Made by a program: the position numbers and the translations under genes
Part shown: piece after piece, positions 22,208-33,800 of the stretch
How positions within the stretch are numbered: the first letter of the stretch is position 1
Layout of the letters: each line of letters starts with the position of its first letter
The notes under the pieces: generated by a model
Seen by the model: only the letters and a program-made list of their open reading frames with translations
What the model was told of the DNA's origin: nothing
Databases searched by the model: none
Origin: Cytospora piceicola
Lineage: Eukaryota; Ascomycota; Sordariomycetes; Diaporthales; Cytosporaceae
Reading direction: 5' to 3'
Assembly (NCBI GenBank): GCA_023375675.1
Contig: JALQBC010000019.1
Location: 310,001 to 374,000, forward strand
Length of the DNA stretch: 64,000 bases

Positions 22208-22230
22208 ACGCGTTGCGATGTTGGACGCGT
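22208..22230. promoter_or_regulatory. Paired MluI cell-cycle boxes (MCB, ACGCGT)
   Basis: ACGCGT occurs at 22208-22213 and 22225-22230, 17 bp apart (start to start), upstream of RFA1. MCBs are bound by the MBF factor (Mbp1/Swi6) in yeasts and drive G1/S transcription of replication genes including RFA1. The sites are seen directly; function is inferred from their position. Confidence 0.7.
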
Positions 22231-22240
22231 CTGCAAAGTG

Positions 22241-22262
22241 CCCCGCGTAAACCCCGCGTAAA
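22241..22262. repeat. Tandem 11-bp direct repeat CCCCGCGTAAA x2 in RFA1 promoter
   Basis: Two perfect copies lie side by side at 22241-22251 and 22252-22262, just beyond the MCB pair. Each contains a CGCG core, so the promoter carries four CGCG cores within 55 bp. Confidence 0.85.
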
Positions 22263-22607
22263 TTGACAAGGCAACAGGGGGGTTAGATTACTGATGAGTA
22301 AGCGCGTTTCCAGGGTTGCGAGTTATAAACCCCCCTGCTTTTCCCAGCGTACCTACCCACCTAGGTACTTACATAGTAGTAGGTATTTACGTCACATGGC
22401 GGGCAGTAAGACCGACTGAGGGGGTCGCGACCCTCCGTACCAATAAGGGGGGCTTCGTCTCACATTTGACCCCCTGCCTTCAAGTATCAGTCCTATTCGA
22501 ATACCAACTTGAGCCTGTTGATCAGTCCTTACCTGTTTAGCAATAATTCACATTCAAGACTGAATCGTGCCTCTAATCATACGTTCTACTGAACCCAACG
22601 ATCGACC

Positions 22608-23761
22608 ATGGCGGCTAACACCGATCCCGAGATGGCCACGAAGGCGCCCGAGAGCGACGCCCAGGAGGACGCTCCTGCAGAACCTATCGCTACTACCACT
22701 ACCAGCTCTGGGGGCGAACAGACAGCGGGGAGCCCAAAGATGGGAGAGCATTGTATAACTGACAGGCCTGTTCGTATGTTGCTTCTCGCTTCCCTTTCGT
22801 CGTAGCTTAGTTGGGGAGCTGTGCTAACACACCCTACGTGAAGCAAGCGGCCAAGGCCCAACAGGAGAGCTCAGGAAGCTCAACGACATAGACGTCTACG
22901 TCTCGAAGCCATCTGAATACCCCCACGCCCCGGCGAGGCTCCTCCTCCTCCTGACGGGCGGCACCGGTCTCAAATCCATCAACAACCAGATCCAGGCAGA
23001 CAGATTCGCCCAGGAAGGCTTCCTCGTCGTCATGCCCGACCTGTTCGAGGGCGACGTCGCTCCCAACTCAACCGCCGTCGAAGAACAACCCAGCGAAAGT
23101 GGCAGTTCCTTCCTTGATGCTTTCAAGTCCAAAGCAGTGGAGGGTGTGAAAAGCTTCATGATCGATATGTGGCTCGCGAGACATACGGATGAGAAGGTCA
23201 TGCCCATCCTACACAAGGTCCTTGATGGGGCGAATGACGAGTTTGCCGACGCTGTCTCGACCGGTGGTGGTATCTACGCTGTTGGGTACTGCTTCGGAGG
23301 GAAATATATATTGCACCTGGCCTCTGAGAAAAAGCTGGAAGCAGGTAGAGCGTTGTGGGCAGGGGCGCAGAAGCCGGCGGATGAGGAGTCAGGGGCTTGG
23401 AAGGATGGCCCATATATTAAGGCTGGAGCCTTGGCACATGCAACATTGGTTGCGAGGGATGACTTTGATGGTATCAAAGCTCCTGTCAGCCTGGTCTGTG
23501 TGGAGAATGATTCCCTGTTCCCAGATGACGTGAGGACGGCGGGTGAAGATTACCTGTCGAAGGCGAACGTGGAACATGAGGTTCAAGTATACCCAGGAGT
23601 ACCACATGGTAAGTCTTCTTCCCTCTTGATCTCACTCTGGCCATCTGATCTAACTTGACTCCGAAGGATTTGCCGTGGTCGGTGATTACGACGATGTTGG
23701 CATCAAAAATGCACAGAGCACTGCGTTCGAGCAGATGCTGAAGTGGCTAAAGGATCATTAG
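22608..23761 (+). CDS. Dienelactone hydrolase family protein
   Basis: Three exons (22608..22773, 22844..23608, 23667..23761) encode 341 aa. The fold is alpha/beta hydrolase with a Cys-Asp-His triad: C205 in GYCFGG, D278 in ENDSLFPDD and H310 in PHGF. The N-terminal signature is a Cys-x-x-DRPVPSGQGPTGEL motif that becomes continuous only after intron 1 is removed. Bacterial members hydrolyse dienelactone in chlorocatechol breakdown. Fungal members are abundant, mostly cytosolic, and their substrates are usually unknown, so I do not assign one. The first 45 residues are an acidic, Thr/Ala-rich extension not needed for the fold. Residues about 145-190 form a helical insert that lengthens the protein relative to the roughly 250-aa core family. 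Confidence 0.85.
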
Positions 23762-26391
23762 GGTCCTGAGGCTTGCCCTGCGTGAAGATGGATGGCAAGG
23801 AGTTATGGCGTTCAGTGGTGTTTACGTCACCTTTACGGAGTGGAATTGTTATGTTTTACTCATTACATACTGTGTAGCTGTAAGAAGCTACTCGAGCAAG
23901 ACCAAGTTTCTTGACGCCCTACCTCCTTTGATCCCCGCGGTCTTTACTTCCATTAACCTGAAGATGAAAGTCTAGTTGCGGTCTTCGCGCTTCTGGCCGG
24001 GGCAGTCATTCCCAATTGGCCGTACCAAGGCCTTACTGCCTCTATCGGCCTGATCAGGAAAGTACCATGGCTGCAAGTCGACCGTGTGACAGAAGCTTTA
24101 ACATGGTTTTCGCATCCTGGACCCCGGTCTTGACCATAGCCAAGGAAATAAAATTCCAAGAACGTGTGGCAGACAACAGGCAGCACACCTCGCGCTCCCA
24201 ATATCTACCCCTGGTCATCTGTCACCATTATTGAAAGGTCTCGAAGCACGATCTGGAGAGATTCTGCGCAGCGAGCTGAGGCTGGACACGCCCACGACAA
24301 CCGGTTGGCTGTTGGTGGGTGGCAGAGGCGGGATCTTGGTTCGATAGGACACACAGCGTGCTGAATCTCGCAGGATGCAAGTCCACCCGTCTGCCAAGCA
24401 TGCCTTTCCGCCATTATCTATTCCAGAATCTTCAGGGAGAGGAAGCAAGTTGGTGGATGTCACACGCCAATCAGCGTCAAATGTCAAATGTTGCTTGAGA
24501 CAATTGTCGTTGGCCTCGATAGGCCTGCCCAGGTGCTACGCGGTCAAGCAAACAATAACATCACATCATGAGCGAGTTGATAGACCGGGCCAGAATCTCT
24601 CTTTCCCCCCTTAGTCTCAGGGCATCATCCGAAGAGATCATACGACCAAGATCGAGAGGACGGATGAGGGCCAGACACAGAATTCCGCACCAGAACACAC
24701 AAACCTTAGCACGCCCTGATCTGGACTGGCCCCTCCTCGTATTTGCTTCTGGCGCGGTAGTAGCCGTTCCCAGACTATCTAGTGTAGAGGCTTTTGGGGG
24801 ACCACGAAACAACGGAAGAGGCTGCTGGATTACACGCACACAGGCACCGATTACTCGCCGCCATACTCGATCAGAAAAGACAGAGCACAAAGCAAGACTA
24901 GCAGTCCAACCTTCGGCGCGGGGCTAGTCACATAGGGTGTTTCCTATTTTGACACCACCGGTCTCGTATTTGTTACATACTTGCCAACAGCAAGGTAGGG
25001 AAGGGGAGTGAGTAAGTGGGAAAGTGAGGTGAAGTGAATTGGGTGAGTGGACCAGGCAGGGGCGCCAGTAGAAGGTCGTCCGACTAACTTTCTTTCGCCA
25101 CGTTACACACCGTTCGGGTTTCGAGCTGTACTTCCCTTGTGCGACGGAAAGACGCAGGACGTCGTCCCAGCACAGGGAAGCTGGGCGTAGGGGGTGCTGT
25201 ACTCGAAACAGACAGATCCGTTGGGCCCGTCGCCCTATGTTTTTCTGGTTTTCTTTTGTGCGCCGTGGGACGAGAAGCCGACAATAAACAACATCAACAA
25301 CCAGCATGCATCATCATTATCGATCATGCGCCGCCGGGGCCAGGTCATGCCCGGTCTTTCATACCGGCCAGCGAACATTAAGTGGCGTTGCCCTGTGGAA
25401 CGGTATACGATTCATGGCGAGCTGAGCGCCTGAAAGATTCCTGCATGGAACACCTGGGGAATAAGCTGTGTGCGTACTGTATGTATCAGAATCACCCGGG
25501 AGGCTGGCACAGCTATCACTGTTTACTTGGGTGCGAACGCTGCAGCGGGGGGGTACGTCGTACGGACGGTATAACAATGGGTTGGGCGAGTTTACTGGTG
25601 AGACCCGTTAATCAATTTGTGCGACCTCTGTGCTAGAGAGTCGGAAGATGGGCGGACGGCGGAGACAATGTTAAGGTCAACCCGCTTGGTTCGGTCGTCG
25701 TCACAGAGAACGGTCAATGTTCAGGTACATGTCGTAAGTCTACTTGTCGAGGACCGTATATAGATACTGTGTACACAGGGCTTGGTCAGGTTGGAAGGAT
25801 AAATACAGACCCATGAACCGGTCAGTGGAATTGGCGGCACCTGAGATGATCCGAAGAAGCATTCGTCAGACCGAGAACTCATGTGTCAACATACCCAAAA
25901 CGGACAGTATATGACCTCGCCTATCTGTGTTTGATTAAGGACAGCAGGGGCAGGTAGATGCTACCAAAAGCTTCCAACAGAGGCGAGACGACAACCAATG
26001 GCCCAATGGTGATGCCTGGGTGTTAGATCCGACCCTCACGGTCTCCATGCCGTCGTCTCTCCCATCCGTCCGTTTTGCCTTGCATTCCACGCGATAATCC
26101 ACTTCCGAGACGCCACTTATGTCTTTGTGCTTTGTCCAAGTCGAGACAACCCATGCCGTATACAAGCCTGATGCGTCTACCCCTTTTGCCATCTATACCA
26201 AAGTATGCATCATGCTGTGTCCTCCCCGAATGTGACAACGTACCCTGGACGTACAGGAAGATACATTTGATGGTCCACAAGCGCCATGCAAAACAATATG
26301 TGCTGAAGATCCAACCAACAGCAAACATACACTTCCTCAGGAAAAAACACCCGCCCGATGCTACGCAGTGGATTACGAGATCCATCCGCAG
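23762..26391. other. Convergent 2.6-kb intergenic region
   Basis: No gene can be supported between the dienelactone hydrolase and BRCT stop codons. Open frames of up to about 127 codons occur on both strands but overlap each other, lack splice or start context and show no recognisable motif. Confidence 0.5.
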
Positions 26392-27407
26392 TCAAAGAGC
26401 TGCCCTCGTCCTTGTAAAGGCGCCGTAGACACTCGGTTGCGCCTTTGAAGCAACCTTGAGGTTAGCGAACCTCATCTCGGGCAGGCGGCGACCAACCTTG
26501 ATACTCTCGAGAACCCTATTCCCCCCAACGTTAGCATCATCTCAGGCGAGGATATCCTAGGGTGGCGTCGCTCATAGAAGACTCTCCCAAAAGGGATCAC
26601 CCCAGAGGGACTTGGTGACAAAGACCAAAGTGAGCACCATGAACATGAATGAGACACTCACCATTCCACACCAACGTACTTCACAGCACAACCCCCAGTG
26701 CGCCGGATCTCCTTCTCCAGCTTTCCTCCAGCCAGCCCGCCTCCGGCACCACCGTTCGGTCCCGAAGGCTTCCCAAGGATGACGTGGGTGACTTGCCTCC
26801 GCCCGAGATGTATCGACATGCGCGCACCGTTCTCGACGAGGACGTGTTTGAGCTTGTGGTCACTGATGAGTGGGTGGGTGCTTCCGTTGATGTAGACGAC
26901 CAGCCCGTCGAATATCTTGTTGGCCTCTCTAGCTTCTCCGGCCTTTGCTGCTTCTGGGTCCTCGTCTTCTTGCTTCTGTGAGGTCATGGTCTTCTCCTCA
27001 CTTGCCGTAGTGGTCTCGATCAAGAGTTCTTTGGGGCTGTCGCCCCCCTTCTTCTCTGATGACCCGTTTCCCGGTCGACTACTGCCCCGGCTCATCGTCC
27101 CGGGCTTCCTCAGCATATCCATCACACTCTTCGTAGCTTGTGCCCTCACCTCCTTTGGTATGAGAATCCCGTGCTCCTCATCGTAGTCCTCCGACCCAGC
27201 GCCGACAGTATCGGATAAGCGGTCGCCACCCGAGTTGCCTGCTGCCAGCTGGTTCTGCAGCTTCCAGGTGCGGTTCTCGCGCCAGCCCTGGGGCCCCTTT
27301 GTCTCGGCGCGTTGGTGGCCCAAGGCGACACTGTTCCATGGGTCAAAGCTCCGACCGTATTTTGGCTCGGCCGCCTTGGGAACTGTTGGTTTTGAGGGTG
27401 CTGGCAT
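26392..27407 (-). CDS. BRCT-domain protein (REV1-like BRCT), probable DNA-damage factor
   Basis: Two exons, complement(26662..27407 and 26392..26515), encode 289 aa. The 146-nt intron has a GTGAGT donor and ATAG acceptor, and joins KYVGVEW to VLESIKVGRRLPE, completing the BRCT domain. Residues 1-150 are polar and disordered and begin with a short conserved-looking segment (KYGRSFDPWNSVALGHQR). Residues about 160-285 form one BRCT domain (IFDGLVVYINGSTHPLISD ... ITHVILG-type strand ... YVGVEWVLESI). This most resembles the single BRCT of REV1 (GxVxYxNG-type start). No polymerase domain follows, so this is not REV1 itself. BRCT modules mediate phosphopeptide or DNA-end contacts in repair. An E2F/MBF-like site lies about 390 bp upstream of the ATG. 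Confidence 0.8.
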
Positions 27408-27796
27408 TTTGTTGTCGTCGTGATGCTAACAAAAACAGGTGGCTTCCGTAGATGAACAAGTATCGCGGCTCACTGCTCGTCGTTTTTCCCGGCTGACCGG
27501 TCATGCCTTGGCCCCAAAGAACGATAAGACAACAGATTCAAGTACTGGGTTGATCTCCCGTAGGCTATTGAATGTCCTCTTATGGGTTGGTCTTCCTATG
27601 GGCTGTCGTCAGAGTTGCAAGTCGTCAGCCACGGCCTGTACTACGGTCTCCGTCAACAGTGATCGGGTAGGTTACACGGTAATCAAACGACAATTTTTCG
27701 ACAGTGGGCAGCCTTTGTCACGTTAATGAGTGACGACACGGTCTTCCCGCGTCTTAAAGGGCGCCTAAACTTTAAAGCGCCCAGTTGCGACGCCAA

Positions 27797-27805
27797 TTTG
27801 GCGCG
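27797..27805. promoter_or_regulatory. E2F/MBF-like site (TTTGGCGCG) upstream of the BRCT gene
   Basis: TTTGGCGCG fits the TTTSSCGC E2F consensus and lies inside a near-palindrome GACGCC-AATT-TGGCGCGTC. A CACGTG E-box follows within 15 bp. The site is about 390 bp upstream of the BRCT start codon. Function is inferred. Confidence 0.45.
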
Positions 27806-30800
27806 TCAATCACGTGGTTCCCGTCTCACTCATCCAACTTCACCCTTCATCTTCACAGCACAGCATTGGCCATCTGAACTAATCATATGTCACACAACTT
27901 GCTTTGAATATGATTTCCTATGGAGAACATGCCTCGTTGGTCCCTCCGTAATGATACGATACAGCCATACAACCATACATCTCTCGCCATGTACCCAGCC
28001 ACTGTCCGTACCTAGGTATCTTGGGCTCCAGGCTTGCCTCGAGATTTTCAAGCATTCTCCTACGTTGTTCGTATACCGAGCACCACGGCTTGGGACTGTC
28101 GCCTACAGCGTCCATATACAATACCGATGTCAGCTCACCTTTTGCTATGCTGACCTCCAAGTCGCACAGTGAGAACTATGCAAGATGGTGTCTCAGACAA
28201 TACACTTTTCCTGCGACGGGGCAAGATCCGGAAACCTGGGGCAACTTGATTCGAAAGGGAGCCTATCTGCGAATTAGCCCACTTTGACTTAAAAAGTATG
28301 GTCGTTCAGCATCCTGTGCTGTCAATCGTTCATCTAATATGCAGTCCTACCATCCACGTTGTCTCTAAAGCGCAACGGCAGTTGTCGAACAGATGTGGTG
28401 GAAGGCGGCAAAGCAGGTCTCATTTCGAAGTCCGTATCGTGAGTCCTCTGGTTCAGTGTTCCACGACTCTGGTTTCACGCCGACCCCTTATCCGTCCAGG
28501 CCTGATCCTCCTGCCCCCGCGGATCAAGCAATGCGGGCGAGCCAGCAGAAGAAGAGCCAGGGTTGAAGGCATTGTCAGAGGCCGTACACATATGCTGCCG
28601 TGGCACCCAAGAAAGGCTGCTGTATCATCTGACAAGTGATGAGGAGAAAAGCTTCCAGCCGCCTCCAGGATCCCAGCCCACACGTTTTTCTTCCCGTTCT
28701 CACAGCAGACGGATAGGCAGGGCAGGGCGCTGCTTCACTGCGCCCTGCAGCTCTGGATACCTATCACATTGTGCGGATTATTCATGCAAAACGAATGACC
28801 TGGTCTCCAAGCACTTCCTTTGATGGCGTAGCTCGCGGAGCAGTGACGGCCTTCCCCTTAGTCGCCCTCATTATCGACAACACTTTCGCGGTGATACAGT
28901 GTGGCGAGCGCCGGAAGCAAGAGTCACATCCCATTGTACCTTCCATGGGAGCAGACTGGGGGTGGGGTGGTTGGTCCAATTCCAAGAGTGAAGTGGTTCT
29001 AAAAGCCGTGGAAAACTGACTGGTCAATCCTGGAACTGAACTATCTTGGTGTTTTTTTGGTTCAGTACAAGCAACCCCGCTGCCTATCGTTCGGCATGAA
29101 CCATCACCTGCAAAGACTCCATCCGAGGGTACTCAGTGATAACGGATCTTGACCGACTCCTCGAACCGGTTCTTTCTGAGCATGGGAGGGCCTGGCAAGA
29201 GGGTGACCTGCCAGACGGTGCCAGATCTCACGGCGGGAACCTGTGCTTCCACAAGGTAGTTGATTCAAAAGGAAATCCATGAAGGCTATTTTTGGCTCAA
29301 GGTACTCCTATACGAAATGTCAATAGATAACGTGTTCGGCTTACAGAAGGCAAGGGAGGCATCAATGAATCGACGGGCCGTGCCAGTCTCCCTCATGCAA
29401 CGGCAGGCGACTACTCGGTCCATACTGTTCTTTGAGGGCATCCTTCGCCTGTGGGTAAACCAAGAATACCATGGGCTCCAGGGATCCGAGCGCTTGCTGC
29501 CGGTTTGCGTTCCAGATTGGGGTTGCAAGGTCATGGTCTGGAAGCAATCGACGACTCACAAGCCAGAAGTTGTGCGGCCTGGCAAACCTCGCGGTCAAGT
29601 ATCTTAAACGTCCTTCCTTGACCCAGGGAGAGACATGTTGCAACACGGGGTCGAGAGGCTGACCTGAATGTCACAACTAATGTGAAGGTCAGATCGCCAG
29701 GATAGAGCTGCCTTCTAGCTAAGCTATCCCTCCCCTTATCACCAGCCCCATGCGACGAACACATGCTCCGTCTGCGAGGCTCAATCTGACCGACGCCGTA
29801 CAGCAGCAGCAGTGCTCACCTCTGGCGGCATGTAGCGTGCATCGCACGGCATACGGGCGGTGATCAGCTTCAACCAACATGAGGCGCTGCATTATTTTTG
29901 CATGAACCCCCGTTACAGCTGCATCTTTCGGGTCCGAATCCTTCGACGCCTTCGAACGGGTTCAAGGTGAGGTTGAACAAGCGCTGCTACCCTCCAACCC
30001 CCGTCTGGAGGTCTTACAACCTGAGAAGCAGGCCAGTGCCGGTCGGTCGTGTTGCATCGCATAGCCTTCGCATCACAGCACAGGAACTCCTGCTGCTTAG
30101 CACACTTCGGACATAGTCCGCTGTTGGCGCCCTTGCCTTCTTGCTTGCCTGCACCCCAGCAGAAGCAGAAGGGGTTCGAGGCACACAGCGGTTGTGTTAT
30201 CACAACATCACAGGGAAAGAATATACGTTCAACCGCCTGCCCTGCCCTTCCCGTATGCGCATCATACTTGCATCCCGCAGTAGGGCAAGCACAACACGGA
30301 CGGTGCAGCAGCATAAGCACACAAGGCAGGCCGGCGCCGGAGACGCGCGTTTCGTCAGCACTTTGTGAGATGGGGACCTTTTCGCCCATCTTCGGAGAAT
30401 ACCTCCTCCCCTTCGCGGGATGTCCACGGGGTGTTCCGCGGTGGTCATTGACTTGCCCAGACCAGGCTGGCCACTCCATCCACCATCCGTTCCCCTCTCT
30501 CGCATGATCATCAGGAAAGGAACAAAAAAGGGGTCGCCGGCCGCCCATCAAGAGACCACCCTCCAAAGGAGGACCCCCAGATCCAGCTATTTCTGAAAAA
30601 TCCATCGACGTGGTGTGAAGGACAACGCACGCCGTGCCGCGGATACCACCTCGCTGAGCTTCCCTGCGCAGCCCTTTCCCACAAAATACCCCTGGAGCTG
30701 CTGGGCTTCGGGCAAAAACAGCAAAAAGGTATGGGACCACGCCGCCCATTGCTGAGTTGTCTAGTGTCGCATTCCCGTCCCTGTAAATGGAAAGCAACAT

Positions 30801-33800
30801 CGCCCGCCAGAGAGGATGGGGGGGGGGGGTGTGGGAGGGGCGCAAAACGATTATATGGAGCAGCATCAACATTCGCTGCAGCCCAGGCACAGTAGCGCCG
30901 CTGTACGATGCAGATGGTGCATACGGCCAAACATCCTGCGCGTTCCGGTGGCCGCGCTTGTATGTATGCAGCCAGATGCGCTCCATTTTTTAACCCTTTT
31001 CCTGCACGACTGAGGCACGACTTTGTTGGCAGCGAGAAGGACCCAGGACGGGGAAGGATGCTCCATCCGGTAGGGAAACGTAGGAAAATTGGCAAGACGT
31101 CCATGGTCGTGGCAAAACACGGCCGGGGAAAGGGTCGGTACTTGGGTGTTCACAACATAAGGGAAGACACCATATTTTGGTCCACCCGTCCACGACCTGC
31201 AAGCCTTGTTGCAAATGCAGCTGAACACACTATTTTCGCAAGTTTTTCCAGCACTTCTTTATCTCATGCTTGTCATGTCATCTAACACGATGCAATGCAC
31301 CGTGAGATCGGTGTCTTGAATCGGACGTACATGAGCAGAGCAAAAACATGCATGAGTTGACAGTCAGGAATTCAGCAGGGGGACCATATGCCAAACAGCT
31401 TAGAGACGCAAGAGGACAAGCAGTTGGGTTGCACTCCTCGTCCCTCGTGACGACGGACGCTGGCCGGGTTGCAGGGTCCGCCGCTGGGTAGCAGTAATGT
31501 GCCTGTATTTTGCCCTCCCTATTGGGACATTTTTTGGGACTGGGAAAGAGGCAAGCCAGATCTCCCATACATGACATGACGGAGGCTACTGCTGCCACCA
31601 CCACCACCATGCTGCACTGCGACTATGCCGATGCCTGTTCTTGCGTGCGGAGGCTGTTGGGTTCGGTATGGCTCTGGCGATCCAGCCCGTCGCCGCAGCA
31701 TTATGACAGTAGAGGAAAGACGCAAGGGTGGCCCGGGCCCTGCAGGTGGTGAGGTCTATACCACACGCAGCATGTGAGCGCATCGTACCGAGCATGGGGG
31801 AGTATGCACATATTCCGCGGGGGAGGGGGGGGACGGTTCTCAACCGCCGACTGCGGGAGTATTTTGTTCGTCATCAATGGACGTCCGGAGAGGATCCTTC
31901 GCAGATGGGGCTGGGTCTCGAAGCTGGTCTTTCGTACGTACTGTAGGCCGTTGCAGGAAAAAGCAAAACCAATATGTCGGCGTGCCCTGAGCGTTACACA
32001 AAGGGGCCACCCTTATCGCCTTTTCGTCAACTGTCTCAAACCTGAGGTCCTGTCATCAAGGAGGGACCTTCCCAACGTAGCCCGCACCCTGGTCTGGGGG
32101 CCGATTGGCAGACTGGCAATGTGAGTACGGATCCGTAGAACCACAGGGAGGGCAATAATAGAGGAACGACGGCATCTCATTATGGAAACCCTTCCATGTC
32201 CGTGATTATCGTATAATCAAAAAGGGTCCTCCAGGCCGGACGGGTTCTTCTCCGCTGGACCCCAGGCGCTTCGAGGTTCCCAGCAAGATGAGAGCCGTCC
32301 TGGCCCGTGGGCAAGGATCGTGATTTAAGCGACGCACACCGGTTGTTCCCATCACCATCTCGGGAAACATGGTCGTGATTCCAACCTCCACCCAGCCTGG
32401 ACCCCCGGCCGCCCGGAAGAGGAGGCAACTCGCACGCACGGGGATCAGCACTTCCGAGGAGGACCAGCCATTGGATTCCACGTGAACTTCGAGGAGAGAA
32501 AAAAAAAAGCCACCCCAGCAATGACCGAGCGAGGAGAAGGCTCCCCTACCTTCTTTGGTTGACAGTGCAGAGAAACTGGGATGACGACATGGGTGTTGGG
32601 CCTGATGGGGAGACTGCTGGCAAGAAAAGAAGAGAGAAAGGTGCAATTTCCTGAATTCTCATTGGCTGGAAAGAGGAAAAGTCCAGGTGTTTTTTTCTCT
32701 CTCTCTCTTTCGCTGGTCCGGAATAGGCAGAGGCTGCGTGAATATGAGATAGAGACACCCTCGGCCGTGCTCAAGAGTAGCGGTGAGGATGCACGCTAGG
32801 CTGCTTTGGATCCTGGACACCACCTCACTAAAAGACGCCGCGAGAAACACCCACAGTGCGGCATCGATCGAGACGAGACCCCAGTTGATACTGTCGGAGA
32901 GCGGGTGCGAGTACAGATTCGTGCGACCTCATCAACAGCAGTGGCGGAGGCTTGACATGTGAGGCAGACACACGAGGCTGGAAGGCTTTCTGCTGAAGAC
33001 CACCCGTACTACTGTACCATACAGCCTGGAAGCTGGAGGAGGGGTGCTGATTGTCAGTTTTGTACGACAACCACCATATGCGGTCCCCCATGTACCAAAG
33101 TAGTATCGCAGTACCCATCCATGCTTTGCAAATGCAAGATTGGCGTTGTATTGTGCGAGGTACACGGGGATCTCAACAGCATGGTATCGTGCCTTGTCGT
33201 CCCATTCATTGAGCTCTGCATCAACGGCTTCTGTGCCTACACCTGCTGCAGATTTGGGTAGGGGCATTGATGCAGAAGCAGTCCAATATGCAAGGGAAAG
33301 ACCCGAAGCTTTCAACTGGGACCGTGGGCTGTCTCTGGCTGCTGGAAAGAGTTCGCTGGAAAGAGTTCGCGACTGGGAGCCTGAAGCTACATGCGCCCAA
33401 TGTCGCGAGGTACATGTTATGTAGGTACAAGGAAGACGTCCCATCGTTGAACCTTCGGGCAACCTTGGCCATTGACAGCCGCGCCAGTGCCAAAATGTCG
33501 TGCTTTCCCGCGAATCTCAAGGTTCAAGGGGTCTCTGGCGAGATCCTCCCGGAAGGGTTTGGAGGCATGCTGGCATGTCGTCAAAAAATATGACATCAGG
33601 CAGGCTTACCACCCTCTTCTGAAGGTGCACTGTGACGCCAGCACCGACACACCACCCTTCTCTAGCTGCAAATTGTCAAAGTGCCACCCTCCCGGCCGAT
33701 GCAGTGAGAATGTGGCAGCATCTCGGGCCCCATATGTGAGGCAGAAGGGGGGAAAAACGGTGCGCCCTGCAGCCTCTCTCTTCACTAATTATCAGTGGCC

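Larger units (their letters stand above)
22077..22607. promoter_or_regulatory. Divergent promoter region, RFA1 / dienelactone hydrolase
   Basis: This 531-bp interval lies between start codons. The RFA1-proximal part has ACGCGT boxes and a duplicated GC-rich motif. The middle has CACCTAGGTACTTAC and related CCTAGG-type sequence near 22357-22371. Confidence 0.55.

Noticed and set aside
32690..32710. CT-rich run taken as a promoter for a desert gene
   Set aside because: No ATG frame with coding character or splice signals follows, and simple repeats are common in this desert.
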